Source of the DNA: Chelydra serpentina
Lineage: Eukaryota; Chordata; Testudines; Chelydridae
NCBI GenBank assembly: GCA_037349315.1
Contig: JBAIAC010000014.1
Location: 25,583,001 to 25,647,000 of the forward strand
DNA length: 64,000 nucleotides
Direction of reading: 5' to 3'
The position numbers and the translations under genes were made by a program. Position 1 is the stretch's first letter, and each line of letters starts with the position of its first letter. The notes under the pieces were generated by a model. That model worked only from the letters and a program-made list of their open reading frames with translations. It made no database searches and was not told the DNA's origin. Positions 34,676 through 46,581 of the stretch are shown one piece after another.

Positions 34676-35821
34676 CTCTTTCTTTCTTTGAGGCACTAAT
34701 CAATTCATCACAAGCAGTACCATTTGTTTGCCTTGGCTCAGTCCCTTTATTTCTGCCTAATTCCCATCCCTCAAAGAACTGATCTTGGCTTCTAGAGATG
34801 AGGCCCACCCTAATTTTGCCACTGCGGAGGTGAAGAGTGAAAGCCTTTGATGGCTTCGGAAGTTGTGATTCACACCTGTGACTGCAAAAAACAACTGACT
34901 TGGACAGGAGGACAATGAAAACCATTGAGACACGGCAGATAATTTAATTAGAAATAGAGTTTTATGAGCAGTGTTAATGTGTGCTACCTCAGCTAACCTG
35001 ACAATAAAGGTTTCACAAGCTACAATGACATCTGGCACGGAATCACATGTAGGAATTATGCAAAGGCAATAAAAGACACTTAATTAGCATTGCAAATAGT
35101 GTTCCAACATTTATGAAATGTCTGCAAATTTGCATACAGATACATAATTACATAATTTGCAGCTGTTGTGTTTGTTCCATAAGACCTTGCTACTTTAATA
35201 GTGGAATATGTAAATCAGGAATTAATGTGCTTTACCATCTACTTTCTCAGCAGTCCATAAATATGTGGCAAATCATGGAAACTTGACCACCTTTTATCTG
35301 GACTTCATCGTCTTGTCTCAGAATGGTTTTGAAACAAAACCATATTCCAGAACTTATTTAGCAGCAAAGGTCTTTTGAGAGATTTGCAAATATCATTTGT
35401 TAATGAATGCATCTCATTTATTAGCAAAGGTTTTATGTTCTTCAGTCATCTTTTAAATTCTTAGCTTGCAGTGTCACACCAAAAATCTGTCCTCATTTAT
35501 CCTTCTCCAATTTTAAGGAGGGTAAGTTAAATATTTGCTCTCATTAGTACAGTTAAAATAAGGGCAGCTATCCTGTATGATAAATGAGTATGTAAGGAGA
35601 GGAGGGAGTATACCTGACCACGTAAGAGTGCTGTCGGTTGAGCATATTAGATGCAAAGTGATGCGGAGCAATTATGACACTTAAAATGAAAAATTGCACT
35701 GCATTTTATTAGATAAATTATAGTCCAATTTAATTAATTTATCATAAATCCCTGTTTATTGAATTATGTATTTAACTGGCTTAATGAAGAAGATTTGTAC
35801 AACTGTAAACGCTGGGACCAC
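34676..35821. other. Unique AT-rich DNA, possible conserved non-coding element
   Basis: No gene seen. Between about 34935 and 35230 several homeodomain-like cores (taattag, taattaca) and an octamer-like ATTTGCAT occur together. This is weak evidence for an enhancer. Confidence 0.35.
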
Positions 35822-35913
35822 TTTGTATTGATAGTATCAGGGGGTAGCCATGTTAGTCTGTATCCACAAAAACAACAAGGAGTCCAGTGGCATAGAGTGC
35901 TTCCGCAGATATG

Positions 35914-36325
35914 CACAGGCTGAAATATTGAACACACAGCATCACTTGCCCATTAACCTCAGCCATACAGAACGCAACGCCATCCACAGCCTCAGAAACA
36001 ACTCTGACATTATAATCAAAGGGGCTGACAAAGGAGGTGCTGTAGTCATAATGAACAGGTCGGATTGTGAACAGGAGGCTGCCAGGCAACTCTCCAGCAC
36101 CATGTTCTACAGGCCATTATCCTCTGATTCCACTGAGGAGTACCAAAAGAAACTACACCATCTGCTAACCAAATTTGCTCCAATCCCTCAGACAGAAACA
36201 AACACCTACAAGATCTTTATCAAGCATTCTTAAAACTACAATGCCCACCTGGGGAAGTGAGGAAACAGATTGACAGAGCGAGACGGTACCCAGAAGTCAC
36301 CTACTACAGGACAGGCCCAACAACA
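35914..36325 (+). pseudogene. Penelope-like ORF, N-terminal part
   Basis: Open reading from the LNTQHHLPINLSHTERNAI segment through KGADKGGAVVIMNRSD and QLSSTMFYRPL, a run conserved at the N-terminal side of Penelope-family reverse transcriptases. A stop (TAA at 36231-36233) is followed by a shifted frame that still reads like the element (RARRYPEVTYYRTGPTT). The sequence is then cut at about 36325 by a GC-rich MITE. The palm motifs (YADD-type box) are not found before or after, so the RT core was deleted from this copy, independently of the MITE insertion. No function is expected. Confidence 0.78.
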
Positions 36326-36707
36326 GGCCCCCCTCCCAAGTTACTTCCTGTGGCCGCCAAACTCCCCTGCCCCCCCCCCAAGTTATTTTCTGTGGCCACT
36401 AAGCTCCCTGCCTCCTTCCCTACCCCCCCATGCTTCTCCCTTCTCCTCTGCCTACCTCCAGGCAGTTCCTGACACCAAATAGCTGTTTGGCAGCTTAGCG
36501 GTTTCCGGGAGGGAGGGGCGAGGAGGGGGAGCCGTACGCTCAGGGGAGGAGGTGGAAAAGAGGCGGGGTAGGGACGGGACCTCAGGGAAGGGGTGGAGTG
36601 GAGGTGGAGCTGTGGGCAGCAAGGGAGGGGGTGTCAGTGATGCGGCCCTCAGGCCAAGGCACTAGTCCTCATGTGGCCATCATGGTCATTTGAGTTTGAG
36701 ACCCCTG
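36326..36707 (-). mobile_element. GC-rich MITE nested in the Penelope-like element
   Basis: About 380 bp rich in C on its left and G on its right half, ending with the complement of CAGGGGTCTCAAACTCAAATG at 36688-36707. It separates the N-terminal and C-terminal coding parts of the Penelope-like element. The left boundary is approximate. Confidence 0.6.
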
Positions 36708-37340
36708 ATCTACAACCTATCCGGGAAAACGATCCCTCACTCCCACAGACCTTGGGAGGCAGGCCTAGTCCTTGCTTACAGACAGCCCCCCAACCTGAAG
36801 CAAATACTCACCAGCAACTACACACCACACCACAGAAACACTAAGCCACGAACCAATCCCTGTAACAAATCTCGTTGCCTACTCTGTCTCCATATCTACT
36901 CTAGCGACACCATCAGAGGACCCAACCACATCAGCCAAACCATCAGGGACTCATTCACCTGCACATCTACTAATGTTATATATGCCATCATGTGCCAGCA
37001 ATGCCCCTCTGCCATGTACATTGGCCAAACCAGACAGTCTCTACATAAATGGACACAAATCGGACATAAGGAATGGTAACATACAAAAGCTAGTAGGAGA
37101 ACACTTCAATCTCCCTGGACATTCAATAACAGATTTAAAAGTAACAACACTGGAACAAAAAAACTTCAGAACCAGCCTTCAAAGAGAAACCGCAGAACTA
37201 AAATTCATTTGCAAATTTAACACCATTAATTTGGGCTTAAATAGGGACTGGGAGTGGCTGGCTCACTACAAAAGCAGCTTTGCCTCTCCTGGAATTGACA
37301 CCTCCTCATCAATTATTGGGTCTGAACTACATCCACGCTG
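36708..37340 (+). pseudogene. Penelope-like ORF, C-terminal GIY-YIG endonuclease
   Basis: Two frames joined by a frameshift near 37065. The first (to 37079) runs LAYRQPPNLKQIL, the Cys-containing linker NPCNKSRCLLC, SFTCTSTNVIYAIMC and MYIGQTRQSL, which is the GIY-YIG core. The second (from about 37070) contains EHFNLPGHSITDLKV and a QRETAELKFI segment, where the family has the conserved His, and a Glu preceding the C-terminal helix. The domain nicks target DNA to prime reverse transcription in canonical Penelope elements. The frameshift and the missing RT show that this copy is inactive. Confidence 0.83.
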
Positions 37341-37412
37341 ATCGAATTGTCCCTGTCAACACTGGTTCTCCACTTGTGAGGTAACTCCCTTCTCTTCATG
37401 TGTCAGTATAAA

Positions 37413-37589
37413 CAGGGCCGGCTTTAGCGGGTGCGTGGCCCCATGTGAATAAGGACGGCGGGACCCCGCAAACTTTATAGAAGCAAAAAAAAATGAAAAA
37501 AAAACCAACCTCCCGCTCCCAATCGGCGGAGAAAAAAAAAAAAACTTGGGCACGGGGAAATCGCCGGAATCGGCTTAAAGCCGGCCCTG
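37413..37589. mobile_element. hAT-like MITE (177 bp) nested in the Penelope-like element
   Basis: Perfect 14-bp terminal inverted repeats CAGGGCCGGCTTTA and TAAAGCCGGCCCTG. The 8-bp flanks AGTATAAA (37405-37412) and CGTATAAA (37590-37597) agree at 7 of 8 positions, as expected for a hAT duplication. Internal A-rich runs give spurious ORFs. Confidence 0.88.
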
Positions 37590-37726
37590 CGTATAAATAT
37601 GCCTGCATCTGTAATTTTCACTCCATGCATCTGAAGAAATGGGGGTTTTACTCACGAAAGCTTATGCACAAATAAATCTTAGTCTTTAAGGTGCCACTGG
37701 ACTCCTTGTTGTTTTTGTATTGATAG

Positions 37727-39888
37727 GAAAGGACATGGAGAAGAACCATGATCTGAAATTCAGGTTCCCTCAAAATATATTTGACTTCCTGTTTTCATTG
37801 TGCTACTTTCATCCTCCTGAATATAAAATTATTAATATTTGTATAGCTAAACTTTCTAGTATTTACTAGTTCACACAATTTGTGTGAACTCAAAATCACA
37901 CTACTGACTGCAAATTTTATACATATGATTAATGTAAAAATATTTTCTTTGATTTTACTTTTTAGTGTGTTTCCTTTATGCATTTGACAGTGCTTTGCAT
38001 ATAGTCAGTTTCACTCTTTTTTCACCATAGTCAGAGTTAGTTTCCCCTTTTGTTTGTGTGGATTGTTTACACAGTAACAGGGGAGAGAAACATGTTAGGA
38101 AAATATTATTGTAAACCCACAAAAACAGGCAGAAGGACCATTTCATTTTTATTTTGCAATTGACTAGATTTCAGTTTGACTGTGTCTCCTTGACACTCTT
38201 TTAATAGATAAAATTGGTTTACAGTAATAGAGCCTAAAGAATATTTTTGTTGTTTATAGCCAGTAATGTTTTCCCATTACTTTTGTCTTGTAATCTAAAT
38301 GGTATGTGTCAAATGACAATCTGTTTATACAACAAAAACTATAATCAAAAATGAATATGTCGTTATGGTGTCTGTTGTCTGAATATGGTAATGAGAAATG
38401 CAAATTCATTCTTTTTATGCAAAGAAAGATCTTTCCTACAGAAGTTTTCAAAAATGACTTTTGTCAGGGAGGGAAGTAGAAGAAATTGCAAGTACTAAAG
38501 GATGGAGGCTCAGTTATACCGTGCCGGACACGAAGGTACAAGGGGGATGGAAAAACTGCTTTGAAACTCCCCGCCCCTTTGCACACCAAGGCTTGGACTG
38601 GGAACAGCTGCAGTCCTAAATGTTTCTCTCAGTGCAAAGACTGTTCCAACATTGTACTGTTGCAGGGGCTAGTCTTCCCAGAAGAGGAGGGCTCAATAAT
38701 GCTTTTTGACCCTTGATATACGCTGAGTTGCTCATGATCAGTAATATCCAGGGAGTTTATCCAGCAGCACTAATACATTAGCTATCTTTTTGCAATCGGT
38801 TTGGACAGACCCTAATACAATGAAGCCCTGATCCGTGATTGGGGCCCCTAGACCCTACCACAATACAAATAACGAATGATAGCAAGTGAAAAGAAACATT
38901 CCTTGATGAATTCACATATTTGTGAGATTCTTTCCCTTTTTCTTTTTGATGTGAATCCCGCAGCATTGAGAGAAGAAGGACAAAGCTTTTATTTTATGTT
39001 CCAGTCAACATGCGGGGCCAGCCCATTTTCTCTTTCAGCAGGTGCGTGTGCTTCTGCTCCTGAGTTGTGGCTCTTGCATCCATAGCCAGTTTAACAGCTG
39101 TGTACTATGTGGAGTCACAAAGGACATTCCCTTACACCAAAGATCCATGTAATTTTTGTCATAATTAAACCTTGTACTGATTAGCCATACCCCCCTCGCC
39201 CCCCCCCCCACCCGCCCGGTGAGTTCTATGAAGAAGTAGCAACAGAGTGAAACGGGAAAAAATAGCATGAACCTAACTGAAAAATAATATGGGTCCGATC
39301 TTAATTCAGTTATTTGCAATGCAGAATAACAACTCTATTGAACCTACAGATTAAGGAACCATATGAAATACCCAATATTTCTGTGAGGGATAAATGTCTG
39401 ACTTTAGGGGCAGATCTCAGTAGCTCCTAGATAATTTACCAAATGACATTTAACCCCAGAGGAGGATATTGTGAAAGAAAAAACATCATTCTGATTTTTA
39501 TGGGTTTTATTACAAATTAATAAAAAGGAAACTTAAAATCAATTAATTCTCACAAAAACTTACTATAACTTTTACTAAACTAATCAAGGATTGCACAGCA
39601 CAATGATCAAATCAAAATCACAATTGGCATTGAGTTATTTCAACAAGTTGACAATAATATGGAATGGAAGCAAATAATTCGGTGAACACAATCAAGGCTT
39701 AAATCATGAAGTTAACATAACACTCGATCAATTCTTATTGATACTACACTTAGAAATCTAAGGAAATGTAAGCATCTTCTCAACCCTATGAAGCGGCACC
39801 CACACTCCTTCAGTGTTGCCATTTACTGTATGACTTCTACAGTTGACTCTTTTCCTGACTAATCTAGCCACTGTTCATACAGAGCTTG
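37727..39888. other. Unique AT-rich DNA with a short SINE-tail relic
   Basis: A SINE-like tail (aatgaagccctgatccgtga, then accacaatacaaataa) is at about 38810-38880. No gene seen. ORFs at 38486-38716 and 39035-39319 carry no motif. Confidence 0.4.
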
Positions 39889-40010
39889 TCTACATGATTC
39901 AGCAACGCACACTAAAGGCATGTGAATTCTAATGCGCACCAATGTGTTATGCACTAACCGGCCTCTGTAGACCATGTTGGCACACGCTACAAGTTCCCTA
40001 GTGCACATAA
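39889..40010. mobile_element. Partial GTCTACA-type MITE
   Basis: The left end agagcttgtctacatgattc is clear, and internal AACGCACACTAA and ATGCGCACCAATG motifs follow. The right end is lost or diverged near 39970 (ctgtagaccatg). Confidence 0.5.
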
Positions 40011-40164
40011 GAATAGAGGAGCTAGGAGTTTTGCTTAGCTCAATCGACTGAAAAGTTATCTCTAGGCAAAAGTATTGCCTTAAGCTCTATTAACATGAAC
40101 TTTGCTTTGCTAAAGAAAAGCTAAATATTTGTAGAACAAGAAAATCTGGAGTTTATGCGCTAAA

Positions 40165-40400
40165 AGGGCCGGCGTTTCCACTAGGCAACCCTACGTGGTC
40201 ACCTAGGATGACAGGATTTGGGCTCGGCGGCATTTTGGCGGCAACTCATTTCCCGGCGGCGATTCAGCGGCAAGAAAATCAGCCGCCGAAATGCCACTGA
40301 GAACGTAGCTTCAAAGGAGCTGCCGCTGAAGTGCCACCAATTATGGCGGAGGAGCACTGCCGCTCAGGGCAACAAAAACCCTGGCGCCGCTACTGTGTGC
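40165..40400. mobile_element. GC-rich short repeat, probable MITE
   Basis: A CpG-rich island in AT-rich DNA with repeated GGCGGC and CCGCCG motifs on opposite arms (cggcggcattttggcggc and agccgccgaaatgcc). It begins near gggccggcgtttcc and ends near ctggcgccgctac. No target duplication resolved. Confidence 0.45.
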
Positions 40401-41824
40401 TAATCCAGAGTTTCTCAAACAGTGTTTCCTATGATTCAGACCCAGGATAGGCCACAGAAAAAGAAAATGCAGTTGGTGGGTTGCCCTATTAAAAAGTTAG
40501 AAAATCACTACAGTAGGCCTCACTCAAATAGGCCCATCTACCTCACGTTACATGCCAACAGACGACACTTCTTTTTCTACTCTATCTATACATGTTCTGC
40601 TTTTGTTATATAGAGCTCTTGTAGCAGAGGGATTTCAAATTTCACGAATCTAGCTCCTCATCATTTTGGAGGGGTCTCAGCACTATGCGTTATTCTATAA
40701 GTCCTACATTATATGCCATAATCAGTACAAACAGCTTAAGGATGTATCTTGATGCTGAAGTTCACTACTTTAGTATACTAAAGGCACATACCTATGTGTT
40801 AAAGTGTCTTTTGGAAAATTATCTACTGCCCACACACAAACATAGAAATATTTCTAAGGCATACAACAATGTGTATACCAGAAGGCAAGGGAGGTTTTAG
40901 TGGTTTAATACAGTTTTTGTTCTTATTTTATTGCTTGAAAATGGATTTTTGTAAAGAAAATTATAGCTTCTCTGATGTCCTCCATGTCCAAATCCAGGGC
41001 ACACAAATCAGAAATGCACCCTTCCTTTCCCACCCAAACAAACCCAACAACAACAGAGCTTGGGGTGGGAGACTTAAGTCCTTGTGAAAAATGTGCAACA
41101 CAGGATGGGGACGGGGGGGGGGGGGGGGCAAAAGATGGGATCACACTATCTGTACACTCTGGTCCTGAGGTCCCCCAGAGCGTGGCAGAGCTGTTTACCA
41201 GAGTGGGTTCAGGTCAGATCCTGCAGCTTACTCCAAGGCTTTTCTAATATGAATAGCACAATTTGTTGTCTTCATATTTGTTACAGAAGATTTCAATATG
41301 AAACACTTGCCTCGATGTTTACATGTTTGTTCTTCTAACATTTGCCGAGGAGACCTCACCAGCTCTTTCTAGAGCTCTAAGTCAGGTAACAGTCTGTCTG
41401 TTGGACATGTTTACATTTCAAACTCCTTTAAATTGAACAAAAAGGAAATTAAAAAGACAAAGGCACAGACAGCTAGATTATATCTTTGAGAGACCTGAGT
41501 GTCGGAGAGGAGGCTGCACTGCAGCCACTTGCCATCTACGAAGTGCTGCAGAGGCAGTATCTTTAAAAGGGTGCAGCAGGATGTGATCCCCTTGCATTCA
41601 ATCCAGCCCAACTCCGATTCCCTTACCATGCATAGCACCCTATTCCATGAGACTACTGGTGGAGTAAAGTTCTACTCAATGAGGCCCCAAAACCAATAAA
41701 GGCAAATTAGTCACATTGAATCTTTTTTATTGGCACCACCATACATTATCTTACACATTATTAACTATTTAACTACAACTTACTCTAAATGTGGATTCAG
41801 CCATATACACAAACATCTGAATTC
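40401..41824. other. Unique DNA with a 16-base G run
   Basis: The G homopolymer at 41113-41128 is the only clear feature. No gene seen. Confidence 0.4.
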
Positions 41825-41825
41825 A

Positions 41826-42640
41826 GGCCCACTGACAGGGGAGGGCAAAGGGGACAATTGACCAGGGGCCTGGGCAATTTAAAAGGGCCTGGGCGGGCTG
41901 CAGGACCCGCTCTGCAGAAGCAGTGGGCTGAGGAAGTCGGTGGCTGCCCCGCGCTGCCTCTGCAAGGAAACGCCTCCTGTCCGCCGTAGGCATCAGCGCC
42001 AGGCAGGTAGGGCACCCGGGTATGGGACTGCTCTGTGCTCCCAAGCTTCAGGTGTTCTTCCCCCGAGGACTGTTCTGGGAGGGGGGATCCCTGCTCTGTG
42101 CTGGCTCAGCAGGGCTGGGGAGTGTGGCTGGGGGGCAGGGCATGGGGGAACTGGGTCTCTGGGGGATTTGTGGGGGGGTTCTGAACTATGAGAGGGTGGA
42201 GGATGCTGGGAAGTGGGGAACTTTTGTGCATGTTGGGGCACTGGGCGGTCTGTGTGGGGTGCTGGGCAGTTGTGGGAGGTGGGGAGGTGCTCAGCATAGC
42301 AGGTCTGGAGGAGGCTGGGTATAGGGAGTTGGGGGGGGCGGCTGTGTGGCGTGCCATGGCATGGGCCCACCTCTCCATGCCATGCTGCCCCATTGCCCCA
42401 GGCTAGCCCCTCGTTCTGAGTACTGGCCTCCCTGCACCATGCTCCATTGCCCCCATGGGGGACCACAAATATGTTTGGCACCAGGCCCACAAAAAAAGGT
42501 TAATCCAGGCCTGGCTCCTAGGGGTGCACAGGGTGGTACCGGCGGCAGCAAAGGCAGCTGGGTGGGCACGTCCCTTTCTAGGGGGCCCACTGACTGTTCT
42601 GCCCTGGGGCCTGGAATTGCTGTCCGCAGGCCTGTATCTG
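41826..42640. mobile_element. GC-rich, strand-asymmetric repeat block
   Basis: Begins caggcccactgacagggg and ends near ctagggggcccactgactgt, which shares the GGCCCACTGAC block in the same orientation. The body has long G-rich plus-strand runs and contains several chance ORFs on both strands (up to 165 codons on the minus strand at 41993-42490). It is probably one or two non-autonomous elements. Precise ends are not resolved. Confidence 0.4.
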
Positions 42641-44047
42641 CTCCACAGCCCAGTGAAGTCGAGGGGACCCTTTCTATTGATTTCAGTGAGCTTTGAATCA
42701 GGTCCAAAGAGAGTAGGAAAGCTCTCGCCTTCTGGAGGATGAGTAAATCCCATCACAGATATTGTTACCGAAATGTTGCAAACTTACAGAAGCCCTGGCT
42801 GTGCCTTAATATAAGTACAGTGATCTTGATACTCGGGCTTCCTATAACTGTTCTTTATCAATTCAAGTAACCTGGCCTAAAACTTACCTCACTGGTAGGA
42901 AGAAAAAACTGACAGATGGTGAATAAATGGTCAAGGCTACTGTATTTTTAGAACTGGTACATTGCTTTCAGACATCCTGGTAACCATAGATGGTTTCCAC
43001 ATCTTTTCTGTTATAATGAAAGACAAAATAGGATTTTCCTTCAACTTCCAGAAATTTAATTTCAGAGTTGTGGAGAAACGTTAGAGCCAGATCTTATTCT
43101 AAACCAGTGTTAAGACATTTGTCTTATCCAAAAAATGTTTGCAATAATTATACTACTACTTTCTGGTTTGTGAATGATTTACCAGGTAACTAATATTTGG
43201 TTTTGTGAAACACATTAACCAGATGGTACCTTGCATTGAAATTATCCTGAAAAACTACATTTAGTTGGACTGGGCAACACTATAATGAAGTACAGTCTCA
43301 TAAAGAGTTTATTATTTTTTATTAATTATTATTATTATTTAAATGACCCATGTATAATTATAGTATGCAGCATTGAAGCTAACTATGAAGGTGCCACTGC
43401 TATGGTAATTTGGAAGTGATTGATTTTAATCACCTTCAGTTATGATGAGAAAAATAGCACATTAATGTAAATACCCTATTTAGTGTTAGAATTTTGGTCT
43501 ATCATTAGTTTAATCTAACATCGGTGATATCCTGAAAATAATAATGATATTGAGTTGGCTCTTATATTTACAGTAGAGTGGTGTCCAACTTGAATAATTC
43601 TGTAGGAAAGTTCAAGGACTTGAGGGTAAAATCCCTGCCCTACTGAAGCCAGTGATACTTTGATTTCAATGGCCCAATAGCTCAGTGCTTCAGGGTTACT
43701 TGACCAGGTTTCATTCCCAAAAAGAGCAGATATTGCAGTTGTAGTTTGGGGCTGTGAGGACAATGGCAACTCTCAGATGCCAAGAGAACTATTTAGAACT
43801 AGGAATTTCTACAGAGGTTTCTATTTTCATTTTGTAAAGTTACTCAGATGATGGAAATAACTTTTGCAGAGGAACTGCACACTGGATTTAACAAAAGAGT
43901 ACCACAGGAGGAAGTAGTCTAACAAACCATTGACAAACTTGGCATGACCATATACACACCTAATGCAGAACCTTTAATTAAAGAAAACACCGAAGATTTT
44001 CCAAACTGTGCACCTAAAGTTAAGCTCCTAACTCTGTGTGACTAAAG
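42641..44047. other. Unique AT-rich DNA
   Basis: No gene seen. An ATT-rich microsatellite lies near 43310-43340. At 43996-44034 it holds one arm of a 40-bp inverted repeat whose partner is at 48437-48476. Confidence 0.4.
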
Positions 44048-44050
44048 TTA

Positions 44051-44346
44051 GGGCTGGTCTACACTAACCCCATAATTCGAACTAAGATACGCAACTTCAG
44101 CTACGTGAATAACGTAGCTGAAGTCGAACTATCTTAGTTCGAATGAAAAAGTACTTACCCGGGGTCCACACGCGGCACGCAGGCTCCCCCATCGACTCCG
44201 CCTACTCTGTTCGTCGAGCTGGATTACCAGCATCGACGGCGGAGCACTTCCTGGTTCGATTTATCGCGTCTAGACAAGACGCGATAAATCGAACCCAGAA
44301 GATCGATCCCGCGCCTCCGACAGGACGCGTAAGTATAGACGTACCC
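44051..44346 (+). mobile_element. Multi-hairpin MITE, copy C (296 bp)
   Basis: Same length and orientation as copy A, flanked by TTA on both sides (44048-44050 and 44347-44349). The 19-bp hairpin GGTTCGATTTATCGCGTCT and its complement are again perfect. It ends six bases from the CR1 tail that follows. Confidence 0.9.
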
Positions 44347-44351
44347 TTAGA

Positions 44352-45546
44352 ATCATAAGAACATAAGAGTGTCCATACTGGGTGAGACCAAAGATCCATC
44401 TAGCCCAGTATCCTGTCTTCGAACAGTGGCCAATGCCGGTGCCCGAGAGGGAATGAACAGAACAGGCACTTATCAAGTGATTCATCCCCTGTCACCCATT
44501 CCTGGCTTCTGGCAAACAGAGGCTAGGGACACCATCCCTGTCCATCCTGGCTAATAGCCATTGATGGACCTATCTTCCATGAACTTATCTAGTTCTTTTT
44601 TGAACCCTGTTATAGTCTTGGCCTTTACCACATCCTCTGGCAAAGAGTTCCACAGACTGACTGTGCATTGTGTGAAAAAATATTTCCTTTTGTTTGTTTT
44701 AAATCTGCTGCCTATTAATTTCATTTGGTGACCCCTAGTTCTTGTGTTATGAGGAGTAAATAACACTTCCTTATTTACTTTCACCATACCAGTCATGATT
44801 TTATAGACCTCAATCTTATCCCCACTTAGTCATCTCTTTTTCAAGCTGAAAAGTCCCACTCTTATTAATCTCTCCTCATACGGAAGCCATTTCATACCCC
44901 TAATCATTTTTGTTGCCCTTTTCTGAACATTTTCCAATTCCAATACATCTTTTTTGAGAGGGGGCGACCACATCTGCGTGCAGTATTCAAGATGTAGGCG
45001 CACCACGAATTTATATAGAGGCAATATATTTTCTGTCTTATTATCTATCCCGTTCTTAATGATTCACAACATTCGGTTTGTTTTTTTGACTGTTGCTGCA
45101 CATTGAGTGGATGTTTTCAGAGAACTATCCACAATGAGTCCAAGATCTCTTTCTTGAGTGGTAGCAGCTAATTAGATCCCATTATTTTATATGTATAATT
45201 GGGATTATGTTTTCAATGTGCATTACATTGCATTAATCAACATTGAATTTCATCTGCCATTTTGTTGCACAGTCACCCAGTTTTGAGAGATCTTTTTGTA
45301 GCTCTTTGCAGTCTGCCTGGGACTTAACTATTGTGAGTAGTTTTGTATCATCTGCAAATTATGTTTATCTATGTGTCTGACAATTTTGTTCTTTACTATA
45401 GTTTCAACCAGTTTTCCTGGTACCGAAGTCAGGCTTACCAGCCTGTAATTTCTGGGATCACCTCTGGAGTCCTTTTTAAAAATTGGTGTCACATTAGCTA
45501 TCCTCCAGTCATTTGGTACATAAGCTGATTTAAATGATAGATTACA
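44352..45546 (-). mobile_element. CR1 LINE, 3' half of a 5'-inverted full-length insertion
   Basis: Minus-strand CR1 from its octamer tail (complement of TTATGTTCTTATG at 44352) back to the start of the reverse-transcriptase domain (complement of the block around 45480-45546). The C-terminal EERLIRVGLFSLKKR motif is visible at about 44830-44880. A segment of about 370 bp containing the fingers and the first part of the palm is missing at about 45355. The insertion continues at 45547 in the opposite orientation. Confidence 0.9.
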
Positions 45547-45560
45547 GCTAGCGAACAGGA

Positions 45561-46581
45561 GTGGCTAACAAGGGAGTTTTACGAGGGAGTTTAGAGGGGA
45601 AGTGTGTGGGGTGGGGGGCTAGATACACTTACCATTCTGTAAATGTAAAGCCAAAAACACCCCCTGATAAAAACAACAACAAAGGAACAAGCGTCAGGAT
45701 TATAGAGATAATGCAGGCAGAAGTCCAGCAACAGAGTGGGGGCTATCCAGTTTATTGCACTCAATGCAGCATATATGATTACCTGCCCTATGTGCAGGTG
45801 GCATAATGTGTGCATTTGGTGCAAGGAGCTCCTGGCCCTCAGAGACCGCTTTGGGCTTTGGAGACCAGAGTGGCTGAACTGGAGGAGCTAAGGGAGACAG
45901 AGAGGTATATAGATGAGACTTTCTGGGACACAGTGATACAATCCCACCCCCGGTCTGACAGCCTCTGTGCTGTTGAGGAGAATGAAAGTCTCAGGGAAGG
46001 AGAACATCCAACTGGAGCAGAGAGAAATGATCCCATAGTTGGGACCCTTCTTCCAGATGATGTTGTGGTATCCTCTTGCACTGAGGATACCACTCCGGGG
46101 GAGGGAACTCCACAGTTATTAGGAAGAGACAGGCATTAGTAATGGGCTATTCGATCATTAGAAACATATATAGCTGGGTTTGCAATGACCGGGAGAACCG
46201 CATGGTGACTTGCCTGCCTGGTACGAAGGTTGCGGATCTCTCGAGACATCTAGATAAACGTATGTGTAGGGGAGGAGTCGGTGGTTGTGGTACATGTAGG
46301 TACCAATGACATAGGGAAGGATAGGAGAGATGTCCTGGAGGCCAAATTTAGGCTGCTAGGTAAGAGATTGAAGTCCAGGACCTCAATGGTAGCATTCTCT
46401 GAAATGCTTCCAGTTCCACGCACAGGGCCACTTAGACAGGCAGAACTGCAGGGTCTCAATGAATGGATGAGATGATGGTGTAGGGAGGAGGGGTTTAGAT
46501 TTATTAGGAACTGGGGAAACTTTTGGAAAAGGGGGAGCCTATACAGAAAAGATGGGCTCCACCTAAATCAAAATGGAACCA
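45561..46581 (+). pseudogene. CR1 ORF1 (nucleic-acid chaperone with esterase domain), degenerate
   Basis: The frame beginning at 45561 contains a Cys-rich motif (PVYCTQCSIYDYLPY), a coiled-coil-like acidic stretch (ALETRVAELEELRETERY) from 45810, then after stops the esterase domain with GTNDIG and the DGLHLNQNGT Asp-His box. In CR1 elements ORF1 binds RNA and carries an SGNH-like esterase. In-frame stops at about 45804 and 46137 and others before 46281 show decay. No expression is expected. Confidence 0.8.

Larger units (their letters stand above)
35835..37713 (+). mobile_element. Penelope-like element, internally deleted, with 13-bp target duplication
   Basis: A Penelope-like retroelement bounded by a 13-bp direct repeat (TTTGTATTGATAG at 35822-35834 and 37714-37726). 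Its ends carry a perfect 26-bp inverted repeat (35867-35892 and 37692-37717), the inverted pseudo-LTR arrangement known for this order. The N-terminal frame (35850-36233) contains IIIKGADKGGAVVIMNRSD, the conserved block before the reverse transcriptase. The C-terminal frames (36690-37341) contain the GIY-YIG endonuclease: NVIYAIMC ... AMYIGQTRQSL, then EHFNLPGHS. The catalytic reverse-transcriptase core between them is missing. Two MITEs are nested inside. Confidence 0.88.

Noticed and set aside
41993..42490. Minus-strand ORF of 165 codons
   Set aside because: Lies in a GC-rich, strand-asymmetric repeat block where several frames on both strands are open at once; low-complexity Pro/His/Ser composition.
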